Below are positions 11,644 to 22,752 of a stretch of DNA of 64,000 nucleotides, piece after piece. The DNA comes from Camellia lanceoleosa (Eukaryota > Streptophyta > Magnoliopsida > Ericales > Theaceae). Each line of letters opens with the position of its first letter. The stretch's first letter is position 1. Both the position numbers and the translations under genes were made by a program. The stretch lies in assembly GCA_025200525.1 (NCBI GenBank), contig CM045758.1, positions 2,480,001-2,544,000 on the forward strand. The letters run 5' to 3'. A model generated the notes under the pieces. It made no database searches, was not told where the DNA came from, and was given only the letters and a program-made list of their open reading frames with translations.

Positions 11644-11826
11644 GACAGCAAGCAAGGAACAAAGCATGCAAGCAACACTTAAGCAAATCACATAAGCACA
11701 AAACAAGACATGGACCCTTTACTTAGGCAAAACAAGTCAAAGTCTACAAATGCAAACTTAACAAGACAAAATCATGTAAATGCACATGAACGTGACTAAG
11801 ACAAGAATGTGGGTTATTACAACATA

Positions 11827-12217
11827 CCCCAAAAACTTCACCTTTGTTAACCAAAACTCACATTTTGCAAATTTGGCATACAATTGGTGCTCACTAAGTA
11901 AACCTAGCACTACCCACAAGTAAGTCTCGTGTTCCTCTTCAGAGATTGAATAAATCAAGATGTCGTCCACAAAGACGACCACAAATCGGTCCAAGTATTC
12001 CTGAAAAATTCTATTCATCAAATCCATAAAGGAAGCCGGTGCATTGGTCAACCCAAAAAGTATTACAAGGAATTCATAGTGGCCATAACAAGTACGAAAG
12101 ATCGTCTTCTGAATGTCCTCCTCTCGGACTCTCAACTGATGGTACCCCGACCTCAAATCTATTTTTGAGAAGCAACGAGACCCTCTAAGTTGGTTAAATA
12201 AATCATCTATTCTTAGT
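11827..12217 (-). pseudogene. Ty3/gypsy reverse transcriptase fragment
   Basis: The minus strand encodes the RT fingers-palm region: '[12 protein letters not shown]', '[15 protein letters not shown]', the catalytic box 'FVDDILIYS' and '[15 protein letters not shown]'. The frame then runs into the insertion and resumes at 6483. At the other side, homology stops abruptly after the 'RIDDLF' motif near 12217; protease, gag and the 5' LTR are absent, so the element is truncated by deletion or by other insertions. The open frame across 130 codons suggests a moderately young copy. Confidence 0.9.
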
Positions 12218-13900
12218 ATTACACAAATCTTTTTCTATCAACTTCCCACTTCAATTTTTCATAATCCGTACCTGTAATACAATTGATGGTATGAAATTAA
12301 TTGCATAATTACACAATTTTGTTTAATAGTCCATCTCATAATATAAATTCGTTGAGCCTACTATTACATATTATTTGCATAGTATTAGTGTAAGAATACA
12401 TTAATATCAATATGTAATATATTTTTATATATTAAGAGTTGTTGAGTCTTGTTTCTTGTGTCATGAATATTTTGCATGATGAAAAATATAATATTAGTCA
12501 TTAGTATATATTTATTTATGTAGAAAATGTGGAATAATTTTTTTAAAAAAATTGAATGATATTATAACTTAATATTTCAATCGATATTTGAATTTCATAA
12601 TTGTTTTCACGATATTTATAGATCATACTTATAAGTGTTTGTAGGTTATGAAACTATCAAGTTACATAATTTATTGTATCATCTGTAAGTAATCAACATA
12701 TGAAAAAAAATTAATCGAAACTTTTTATTTGATGTACTTATTTTTTGCATCATTGAGTTGTTGCGATAATATTTGGGTATCATTTGATTTTTTTTCTTGT
12801 AATTTGACTAAAAAGTGTGCATGAGATATATTATTTTTCTTAAACTTCACAATAGATAAGATAATTTCTGCTTCAACTCGTCTAATTTTATTTGGAGAGC
12901 ATGTTAGAAAATTAAAGTATCTGATACTAATATAGCATTAGAAATTGACAATGTAAGAATACAGTAACATATATAAGTTTATATTTATATTTTTTATATA
13001 TTTATATATGTAGACATTGACATATATAAGATATCAAAACATTAATATGTGAAATCTTTTGCAACAATATAATATAGGTAACAATGAGAAATTAATTATT
13101 CATAATTAAATAATTAGGCATAATGTACATGTTTAGTGTTACATTTTTGTGTCTATGTAAAAATTTTTAATTAGATTATTTTATATTAAATTTACATAAA
13201 AATTGAAAGAAATTTGTGAATAAGTTGTATAAAATTAGAGATTAGTAAAGAAATATTTAAAAAAAAGAAGTTTATAATGTTAGTTTGCTTTATTTTTTTA
13301 AACTTTTGTTTTGAATATTTGATTTTCTTGTTTTTTTTTTTTTTTTTTGTCTTTGACATGATTTTTCGTTTAATAATCCTTTTATTTTCTTTTAAATTCA
13401 CTTAATTTAATACTTTTTATTTTTTAATTTTACTTTTAGATTTAGATTCACTTAATCTATACACTTACAAAATAATTTACTGTGCATTCTTTTTGAAAAA
13501 AAAAATTATTAATTTTAAATAATAATAATAACAAAAAATATATATAATAATAAAAAATAGTACATGTTTGAATTTGTAATTTTTTTTACTAATATTTTAC
13601 TTTTTAATTCTATTTAGATTATTAGATATTAGATTTTCATGTAAAAATATAATTTAAATATGAGAAAACTAAGAAAATATGAAAATATGAAAAATAAAAA
13701 ATTGAAAAACCAACAAAAGTTAGAAGTTTGACATCATACTTTAATTATTGAAGTACTATATAAAATATTATAATTTATAAAATATAATTTAAACAAAAAG
13801 AAAGTGTATGAAGATAACCTACTGATTTTTAAAATGCAACACAAATATTTGTTTTAAAAATGCATGGGCTTTCCTTTGTTTAGATTCGAACGAATGCATA
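12218..13900. other. AT-rich intergenic DNA
   Basis: No gene, RNA or bounded mobile element was recognised. The stretch is strongly AT-rich with long A and T runs (for example T runs near 13331-13348) and ORFs only of low-complexity lysine/isoleucine type. Confidence 0.6.
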
Positions 13901-13954
13901 CAACTTTAAGATTCAATTAAAATTATTCACAGTGATTTGATCTACGATGGACAA

Positions 13955-16300
13955 TTGTAGACGCGCCCTGCGAGAACTCTCCGATATCCGCGCACGATGG
14001 GGGCATGAATCTCGTTTTGTTCTCTAGGCTACTACAGTTCGGACTCAATGACACAGTTTTGAATTTGATCTCACAAAGTGCAATGCAAAATCGATAAATT
14101 ACCAAAGAGTCCAAATCCGGCAAATCGTTTTGGAAAACTGATTTTTATAAAGAAGTGTCAAACATGGATTACTTTGCTAGATACAGAGTCGCCGCCTAAA
14201 TATTTTGTTTCGGAAAAATTTAGGAAACCCTGACTCGTGTCTAAGGCCACGTGTCTGTCATCACCAAAGTTGCCTTGGCTCGGGAACTTGGGTACGAGAG
14301 GGGAAGGTCATGCAATGAGCACCTCTGCTCGCCTGATCAAAGATCGGCCTGTACTAAGCATGATATTTTTTTTTTGAAAACACATGTATTCTTATTCCGG
14401 TTAATTAGCTAATCTTACTACGTGATGCGTACAACATACAAGTATAGACTAGATCGCCTAATTTGGAACAAAACATGCATGTTGGTTTGTGAAAATGGTT
14501 TGAAGTTTGCTACTCGCAAGTAAGCTAAATTCGGGATTCAATGAATTGTTCAAATTCAAGTAATCCAACCTTCACCCACAGGCATTCAGGCAGTTATATC
14601 AAATAAGCAGTTAGCCTCATGGCAAGCATGCTTTCATGGCAATCAATAACACACATGCAATATGCTAAAGCGTAAACGCTCACAGTGTACTCCGAGCCAA
14701 AACAAAGAACTGGTTAGAAATCATGCATGATCCTAGTTCATGTTAAGATGGCTAATGCAACACATGCGAGAATGCAATTAAAATAGGCTCAGCTATTCTA
14801 AGATGGCATATGAAATGCAACTTGGTACATGTATTCAAATAGGAATTGAAATACAATACAGTTAGTATAATGCGCCGAGCCCGGTGCATGCAAGACAGAT
14901 GAATGGATGCACACATGCAAGCATAAGGTATGCTAAATGAAATATGCTCTAAAACTAACCATCGTAAGCAGTTAAGTAAAAAGGAGAAAGAAATGGGGGT
15001 TGGAAGACATGCATCACACACACGCACGCTTATTACAACAGTTGGCCCTCTTCGACGGAGGGTCTGAATAAGAAGTTAACTAGCTAATCTAAACTAATTA
15101 AACTAATTATTACATCACAATGAAACTAATTAACTAAACCTAGTTAACTAACTATTACAAAACAAATTGAATAGTTAACACATTAACTAATTAGGTACAA
15201 AACAAAGCGTAAACTAGCTAAGTAAATTAGCTAAGTAAAGCAGTAAATCAGGAGCCTCAAGGCGGGAAGAATGTATGCATGCCCGGTCGCCTCGTTCGGA
15301 AATCCAATGCAATGCCCCGATTTGCCTCTGTTTTCATTTGTTCTCAGAAACTTGCACCGAGCTCCAGATAGTTTCCATACACCTTAGGGACCTATAGGAG
15401 GGTGGCCAACCAATTATTGAGGAGGGAGACCACCTGCCGACCACTTTTTGTTGTTGTAGGGGAGAAAAAGTGGTTGGCCAGCTAGTTTTTCTGGCAGGCC
15501 GACCAGTTGTTGCTGCATCTTTCCAATTTACTGCAACAGAGAGCAAGAAAGGGCATGGCAATGTATTTGCAAGGTATGTGTGCACAACCACCCTCCTTAT
15601 CATTTCATAAGCTCAAGGGAGTGTGGTTCTCGACTCTCGGGCCACCAATCGCGCATTTCAATGCGTGATGGCCGAGAAGCGAAGTTGTACAATTCAATGT
15701 AAAATGAATGCACACATAAACACACAAAGCCTAGAATTCTATCATGTATGATCAAGAGCATCGGCGATCGAGAATTGAGGCACGTTTCATCACTTCAAGT
15801 ATGAAACGTCCCTCGTTTCCCGTGTTTGGATTAACACCTATTCTAAACACAATACAACACATAACATGGCATGCACAATGCTATGTAATATGGAGTATGC
15901 AAAAATGCAATGCAACACAAGCATGCAAATATGCAATATGACTTAAGCATGCAAACATGGAATGCAACATGAACAACCTAACAAGGCTAATGGCATACAA
16001 CATGGCATACTTAATGCGATGAACTACATGGCATACACAATGCTAAATGGACTTAAACCAAAATGGACAAACCTCGGCCATGTCCAAATCAGTGGCCATA
16101 ATGATGAAACTAAGACATGAAATGCAATACAAACATGCTCAATGCAATGGCCCACCAACTAGGCCTAAGAACACAACTCTCAAGCATGATGAGGAAGAGA
16201 TAAACATGGAAGTGTGACAACACTAAAGACTCTGAAATCAAGTGTGAAATGATGTCAAATCATTCAAACAACACAAGTAAAGCATGTTAGAGTAAGTGTT
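13955..16300. mobile_element. Probable LTR-retrotransposon noncoding remnant
   Basis: No coding ORF is present. 'TTGTAGACGCGCCC' near 13955 resembles the TTGTAGACACCCC start of the LTR at 42071. The stretch 15425-15515 carries the same (GACCACTTTT / AAAAGTGGTTGGCC) motifs that fill the U3 of that LTR. The 'cagagtcgccgcctaaatat' segment near 14188 looks like a retroelement leader motif. 14400-16290 is rich in catgcaa/gcatgc words. Boundaries and orientation were not resolved. Confidence 0.4.
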
Positions 16301-16454
16301 TCCGTAATGAGTTTGTCAGATTGTCTGCCTAATATTTGTCTGTCTAACTTTTATGTTTATTTACGTATTGTGTGTTAAGTTCATGGTGTCCACAATGTAT
16401 TATTGTCCGAGACTTATGTCTGTACTACTTATGTGTTTTTTCCTCAAGGTTTTA

Positions 16455-17110
16455 TGAATTACATTATTTATCACCTTGTAACCTAAAACAAAGACAACAG
16501 AAAAAAAAACATTATTTAAATGAAAACGGCTTTAGTAAAGTCAAAACAAATTTCTGAATAACACATTCTAACCCAAAACAAAGACAACAGAAACAATAAA
16601 AATTAAAAAACTTTACATGAAAATGGCTTTAGTAAAGCGAAAAGAAATTTATGAATTACATTATCACCTTCTAACCAAAAACAAAGACAACAGAAACAAT
16701 AAAAATTAAAAAACTTTACATGAAAATGGCTTTAGTAAAGCGAAAAGAAATTTATGGATTACATTATCACCTTCTAACCAAAAACAAAGACAACAGAAAA
16801 AAAAATTATTATTTACATGAAAACGACTTTAGTAAAGCCAAAATAAATTTCTGAATAACACATTCTAACCTAAAACAAATACAACAGAAAAGAAATAAAA
16901 AATAAAAAATTTACATGAAAATGGCTTTAGTAAAGCGAAAAGAAATTTATGATTTATATTATCACCTTCTAACCCAAAACAAACACAAGAAAAACAAAAT
17001 AAATTTACTTTAGTCAAACCCAAAAAAAATGTTGAATTACACATTCTAACCCAAAATAAAAGAAAAAATAAATTAACATGAGAACAGTTTTAGTAAAACA
17101 ATTTTACCCC
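16455..17110. repeat. ~100-bp tandem array with two unit types
   Basis: About seven copies carry a 'catgaaaa(t/c)ggctttagtaaagc' core, located near 16519, 16617, 16719, 16817, 16914, 17003 and 17078 (spacings 97-102, later shorter). Type A units read 'aacggctttagtaaagtcaaaa' and end 'ctgaataacacattctaacc'. Type B units read 'aatggctttagtaaagcgaaaa' and end 'tatgaattacattatcacc'. The order is A-B-B-A-B and then degenerate copies. Confidence 0.85.
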
Positions 17111-17227
17111 AAAAATTAATTCTGAAATACATTATCACCAAAACAATGACAACAGAGAAAAAAAAAAACAAATTTTCACTTAAAACAAAGTAAAACAGAA
17201 AAATTTATGTTAAAAATAAAAATTCAC

Positions 17228-17665
17228 TTAAACTCGCGGTTAGAAATTGCGAATTCAGAAGGAAAAATTTTTTTGATGAACTCGCGGTTAGAAAAAGCGA
17301 GTTCAGTAGAAAATTTTTTTTGAATGAAATCGCGGTTAGAATCCGCGAGTTCAGAAGAAAATTTTTTTTTGATGAAATCACTGTTACAAAAGGCGAGTTC
17401 AGAACAAATTTTTTTGGGATGAATAATTAAACTCGTGTTTCGAATCAAAAGAAAAAAAAATTTAATTAAACTCGCGGTTTGTAACCGCAAGTTCTTAAGC
17501 AAAGTCGCACTTCATAACAGCGATTTCAAGATTTGGCAAATCCGGGGGAAAAAGTGTTGAACTCGCGATTTCGAACCGCGATTTAGCCTATTTTGGGAAA
17601 TCTTTCAAAAATAGGCTTAGTTTGGGAATTTCGTTACTATTTTGACTTATTTTGGGAAATGGCCC
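17228..17665. repeat. Hairpin-rich dispersed repeat, copy 1
   Basis: Units of about 57 bp contain an inverted pair ACTCGCGGTT ... GCGAGTTC and are separated by long T runs plus 'gatgaa'. The right part (about 17405-17665) is nearly identical to 47365-47612, including 'aactcgcggtttgtaaccgc', 'gttgaactcgcgatttcgaa' and the tail 'cttattttgggaaatggccc'. No ORF makes sense across it. Superfamily unknown. Confidence 0.85.
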
Positions 17666-18005
17666 CAATTGTCCATAATTGATGGGATAAAGTGTGATTT
17701 GTCTTTTGTCTTTTTTTTTGGGGGGGGGGTCTTACTTAAGGGGTATTTAGGATGATCTAAATAAGTATATTTTTAAATTTTTTATTAAAAAAATGAGAAA
17801 TATGAGTTGAATTTAAAGTCATGTGATAAAGAGTTGATATGACCCAAGTAAGATGATTGTGAGCCAAATAAAAAAATGTGTTAAAATAGCAATGCCAAAC
17901 ACCCTTTTAAAAAGAGTTGATAGTACGTACTTGTAAGTTACAAACTAAATATTTTGAAACTCTTGTTAGGTTAAGATATCTTAGTTCGATAGTTAATTAA
18001 TCAGA
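17666..18005. other. Short intergenic spacer
   Basis: AT-rich, with a G9 run near 17720. No gene or repeat boundary was recognised beyond the CAATTGTC word that follows both copies of the hairpin repeat. Confidence 0.5.
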
Positions 18006-18029
18006 AGAAAAATGATTTGGTACCCGAAT

Positions 18030-18432
18030 TTTTCCGCCTCGAATGCCCCTAATGCCCAAAACGACGTCGTTTTGGGCATTAGTTTTTTTTTTTTTTTTCC
18101 TTCTTCTCCTTCTTCCATTTTCGAACTGAACCAGAGAGGGAGAGGGAGAGGGAGAGAAAGAGAAGAGAGGATGAGAGAGGGAGAAAGAGAGATGAGGAGA
18201 GAAGAGAAGGGCCCCCTCCTGTGCCTCGCCGCCGCCGATCGTCGAGCACCGCGATCGTCGCCTCCGACCCCGCCTCGCCTCCGTCCGGTTGATATGGCCC
18301 CCTCCAGTCCAGTTCTTCTCTTCTCCTCCTCCTCCTCCTCCCTCCACCGTCTTCTTCTTCCTCCTTCTGCTGACAAAAAAAAAAAACATTAGGGGCATTC
18401 CGGAGAGCCCAGATTCGGGCTCCCAATCGCGA
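18030..18432. mobile_element. GA-rich element capped by AAAACGACGTCGTTTT palindrome, copy 1
   Basis: It starts with GAATGCCCCTAATGCCC followed by the 16-bp perfect palindrome AAAACGACGTCGTTTT, and ends with CATTAGGGGCATTC, which is the inverse of the start. The interior is a strongly strand-biased GA/CT-rich block with a central 'tatggccccctccagtcc'. The same design recurs, inverted, at 48430-48900. Overlapping low-complexity ORFs on both strands are not credited as genes. Confidence 0.65.
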
Positions 18433-18435
18433 CTC

Positions 18436-18998
18436 TTAATCAGAATCAAACCATCATAAATATATATACATATAAGTTAAAATTATAAAAATAAAAAAAA
18501 ATTACTTAAAAACTTAAATTTTCATAAACATTCATCATCAAAGAAAACAGAAATAAAAGAAAACTTAATTCAGTTTTCAATCAAATTTAATATCTCAATT
18601 GTATTTAAATAATAATAATAATAATTTATTTAATTTTAATTTCATTTACATTAATTTCTTATAAAAACTAAACATTAAAGAAATACGATAAAAAAAAAAT
18701 TATATTTAAATTTCTATTATTTTGTGAAGTCATATTTTAATACATAATTTTTAACTTGAAGTCATGTCAGATGGATTAATTTTTAACTTGAAGTCATGTT
18801 AGATGGATTCATTTTCTCACTATCAATTTCTATGTGTGATTATATAAAATTTGTGTGTGTGACCCACACACCACCCAACCTTCCCTCCCTTCCAACCACT
18901 GCCCTTCCTCTTGTGTGTGTGTGTGAGCCAACAACCTTCCCTCTCCTTCCCTACCTAAAGACAGGTGTTGGTACTTGTTATTTTTATTATTTATATAT
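18436..18998. other. AT-rich spacer
   Basis: No gene is seen. A 24-bp direct repeat 'aatttttaacttgaagtcatgt' type occurs near 18747 and 18778. A CA/GT-rich stretch lies at 18855-18925. Confidence 0.5.
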
Positions 18999-19720
18999 AT
19001 CTATATAATAAGGGAGAAAGGTTTTTGAAAATATATAAAATGTATAAGAGATACAATTTGATTCAATAGCTTATATCAATCCTAGATTTATATCAATGGT
19101 TCAAATCAATCCTTTCAAATGTACCAACCAGTTGGTTCCCGCCCAAACTCTCCCCTCTCTCTCCCTCACGTCTCATAAAGGCTGCCCATCTATCCCACTC
19201 TCTCTCTTTCTCTTTCCTTTTGATTTTAAACTCTCTTCCTCATACTATCACACAAACCTTCTTTGGCGAGTTCTGATTTCGACTCTCTGGTTTTGGTTTC
19301 GGTTCTTCAACTGTTGATATCCATCTTGAGTCGCAATGCGGACAACGAAGGTTTTGGTTCTCCAAGAGCTTGCCGGAGTGGTGGCGACGGCGGAGGGGGA
19401 AAATAAGAGATGGGTTCTGCTAATTGTTTTGTTTTATTGTTTTTTTTATGTTGTTTTGAGGTTAAGTACTATTTGGATGAGCAAGTAATTAAAGTGGGTC
19501 ATGGGTTGATTGTTTTTTTTTTTTTTTTGTGTGCAGAATGTTGATGTGGGAAGATGGGTTTTGCAAAGGAAGAATTGCAGATTGTTTGGAAGAAATTGAT
19601 GGTGTTGTTTCATCTGTTGAATATTTTTCTCTTGAATATTTTTAACTGTTTTCTTTGTATTCTTCATCTCTTTTGTTCCCTGACTACATTTAGATTATTC
19701 TAGCATAATCCTCCCCATTT
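18999..19720 (+). other. Gene-like fragment behind a possible Helitron 5' end
   Basis: 'TCTATATAATAAGGGAG' at about 18999 resembles plant Helitron 5' termini. It is followed by a CT-rich leader-like stretch (19150-19250) and a short ORF starting at ATG 19336 (50 codons to TAA near 19488: 'MRTTKVLVLQELAGVV...'). A splice-acceptor-like 'tgtgtgcag' occurs near 19538. No family was recognised. It may be a captured 5' end of a gene, a relic promoter, or chance. Confidence 0.3.
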
Positions 19721-19795
19721 GAAAAGGGCATAAAACTATGTTGGTGGATTCATTAGTCGGTCAGATTGTACTTGAATAATTCTTTTCCCTGATGT

Positions 19796-20126
19796 GCATC
19801 TCCAATCCTTGCTCTCTCTTATTTCATCAAATTTGAGTGAAATTTTGTTTTGGTATGGAACACTCCAATCCTCACTCTTTATTTTCACCAAATCTTTAGA
19901 AAAAATTCCAAATTTATCACAATGTTTGATGAAAGAAATTTGTCTCCAAATCTTACTCTTTTTACAATTTAATCAAATTCAAGTAAAAATATGACTACAA
20001 AATTTGGTGAAGATTTGATTCAACCTTGATTTGGTGAAAAATTTACCTCTCCCTTGATTTGATACAAGTTTGATGAAATGATTGGAGCTCACTTTTCTTT
20101 AATTGGTGAAGGATTGGGGATGCTCT
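19796..20126. mobile_element. MITE with GCATC(T/C)CCAATCCTT inverted ends
   Basis: The left end 'gcatctccaatcctt' (19797) is matched in inverse by 'aaggattggggatgc' (20107-20121). The body is AT-rich with 'tttgatttggtgaa' words in both orientations and no ORF. This is a typical non-autonomous DNA element; the target duplication was not settled. Confidence 0.6.
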
Positions 20127-20292
20127 AATGTGCATATTTTATCTTATTGAAGCTTATTTTTTCATTTATTGTTTTGCAATATTCTTGAGGAGCTTGGCGA
20201 ATTTTATCAGTGCCACTTGGAATAAGTGAGGTTGATTGTAAAATTAACATACTATGAATTTGATATCCTTTTTCTTTGTCCAAATGCTTCAG

Positions 20293-22747
20293 TGTCACGA
20301 CCCAAACCGGCCCTATGGGTTTAGCAGAATCGCCAAGAATGAGATTAAAGGCCTCTGATCGATGTCTGATCAATCGAGTCTGAGGGCTGGTGGAAGCCAA
20401 AACAGTAAGTAACTAGTGTCCACTGAGCTGTGAAAATCTGTATGTCAAAAACATTTTATGCATTCATACTGTCCAAAGCAAGACACTCTATACAATCATT
20501 TACAGACATTCAAGATGGGGACTCAATCCTCGATATGATCTGATCCAAACAGTCTATACAAAAGGTACAATACAGTGAGGAGACCGACGGGGACACAAAA
20601 ACACCCCAAGCCATAGCATGGCAACTCGGAACCTCGCAATGAGGCACTTAGGCTGGCTTGACAAAACTGGGGATCAAACCCACGCTCCTAGCTTCGGTCT
20701 GGTGGCTGAGCACCTACATATATATATAAACAGTGAGCTAAAGCCCAGTGAATAACATAACGTGTAAAGAGGTTATGAATGAATATCCTTACAGTAATGA
20801 AATCAATTCATTATACAGTATTTCAGTCAATCAGTATTTCAATCAATCAGTCATATGTGGTACATCCATTAGCCTATAAACAGTAGGTCCAAAAGGACGG
20901 GCCTTCTGAACCAACAATAATGATGGCCATCAATCAAGATGGTTCCACAAGGAAACCGACAGAGCTCAGAATAACTAATAACAGTGGGTGCTAAGGATGC
21001 CACAATACAGTTCGAAATACAGGACATACATTCATTCAATAAACAATATCAGTTCAATAAACAGTTCAGTTCGGCATTCAAAATAAAACCATTTGAACAT
21101 ATCTTTACACAATCTGTTACTCACAGTGATTAGGCTATCAGTAGTTAGAGCGCGTCCCCGAAAGCCAACCCTAAACAGTTAACAAATAGAACACACACTA
21201 AGTTTCCCAATCTGAAGGATGATAATTAAATCCCTAAATTCCTCGGTGTGGTTCTATGTCTAAATCCTCATTAAGATGCTTAAACTAGGCCTAAGAATGC
21301 CTAGGATGCGATGAGGATGCAAAAATACAGTTGGAAGGCACTTTTCAAAAGTTCTCGAACAGGGCCTCACTCGAAGCGAGCCTTCCTTCGCCGAGCGAGC
21401 TAAAATCAAAAGCTTCGCCGAAATCGCGAAATCCTTCGCGGTCGATGAAACAAGAAAAAATCTTGGATGCTCAATTTTTACGCGCGATGCTCGTTCGATG
21501 CTCGCTCGAGCGAGATTCCAAAATCAAAGGGTTCGCTCGAGCGTGCCTTCCTTCGGTCGAGCGGTCTGATGAAACAAAGAAAAATCTTGGATGTTCGATT
21601 TTACGCCGAGCCACCAATCCTTTCGCCGGCGGCTCAGAGGAAAACGTTGGTCGCCGGCGAGAATCCTTCACTCGAGCGAAGAAGCCAAATCTGGAATTTC
21701 CAGATTTGCCTTCCTAGCTCAAACCAAGCATTCTCAACTCAATTCTCGACCTCTTGGGCTCAAATTCTGGGGAATACATCCCAAAACAATGTATAACAAG
21801 TTACAAAAGCCAATTTATGAATTCAAGCCCCAAAGGTGAGTCAATTAAATCCATTTTCAAACCCATTTTCAAGAACAAGTTTAAAACATGCAATGCATGA
21901 GCTTCAAACCCAATTTAAGCTTCAATTCTTGTCCAAAGGGACTCATTAGTGGGAAAACATTCTGAAAACATGAACTAGAATATAAACATGGACATGCATG
22001 TATGATTCAAGCATGAATTCAACTCCAATTTCACTAATTCAACCATGCATGCAACAATTGATCTTTAATTCAACATATATGAGCAAAATCATGACTTAAC
22101 TTCTCTATAACCAAGATGTATGTAAGATGGAACTTAAAACATAACAAGAAGATGGTAATTTTCTTACCTAAGTCTTCAATTTCTTGCCTAGAAATTCAAA
22201 CTAGCAACCTATGTTATGAATCTCCAAGTTCTTCTAACCATTCAACAATTTGAGCTCAATCTCCCTCTCTCTCTACTAGTTTGGTCGGTTGGGAAGCAAG
22301 GAATGGCTGATAAATTGATATGCTCAAGTGTATACAAGGCTCCAATAATAATAAACAAGTGTCCACTATTGGTGGCAATTTGGTAAATAAGCCTAAGTTC
22401 GTAATTAACTCAATTTAATCTAATTTAATCATTCCTAATCAATTTTCAGATAATTATATCATTAAATCACAAATATTCTCCTGATTACAAAACACTAAAC
22501 GGTTCCTAATTCGGCCGCCGATAAGGCCTTCAATTAGCAGTTTAAACATAAACTACAAACAGGTAAAATCATACAATCAAACAGATAGAATATGCAATTC
22601 AATAAGCGATCTCATTCGGGCCAGCCGATTCCAATCAGTCTGTCTAGTACTTTAATCAGTTCAATTATCAGTCATTAGCGGTTCAGTTTAGCATTAATCA
22701 GTATATAATTCAGTGGTTATACGGTAATCAGTACGAGGGTTGTTACA
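20293..22747. mobile_element. Solo LTR (TSD TTCAG)
   Basis: It starts TGTCACGACCC at 20293 and ends GGGTTGTTACA at 22747 (2455 bp), flanked by TTCAG at 20288-20292 and 22748-22752. It is colinear with the 2457-bp solo LTR at 8035-10491, sharing for example the acctacatatatatataaac stretch, the 'ggccgccgataaggccttcaa' motif and the central palindrome array. No coding region is present. Confidence 0.9.
21369..21690. repeat. Palindrome array, copy 4, with core deletions
   Basis: CTCGAG cores survive at 21505, 21536 and 21671; 21536 pairs with GTCGAG at 21556 at the usual 20 bp. At several other expected sites the palindrome reads CGCCGAGCG, CGCCGAA or CGCCGGCG, as if T and/or A had been lost from CTCGAG (around 21390, 21416, 21604, 21633 and 21651). 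A ~124-bp unit ('gatgaaacaa.aaaaatcttggatg') repeats at 21444 and 21568. Confidence 0.8.
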
Positions 22748-22752
22748 TTCAG

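Larger units (their letters stand above)
6489..11821. mobile_element. Solo-LTR-like element inserted in gypsy pol (TSD ACATA)
   Basis: It begins TGTCACGACCCC at 6489 and ends GGGTTATTACA at 11821. The 5-bp duplication ACATA flanks it at 6484-6488 and 11822-11826. Removing it restores a continuous RT reading frame across the junction, which proves the insertion. Without the nested element inside (8035-10491 plus one TSD copy) it is about 2871 bp. It carries no gag or pol, so it looks like a solo LTR of a gypsy-type element. It contains three internal tandem repeats: a 104-bp duplication (7081-7288), a 40-bp triplet (about 7692-7813) and a CCTAGG-bearing minisatellite (11575-11643). Confidence 0.85.

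Noticed and set aside
17993..18449. Four overlapping Arg/Glu/Ser-rich ORFs up to 150 aa
   Set aside because: Low-complexity GA/CT bias opens several frames on both strands; the block is a repeat element.
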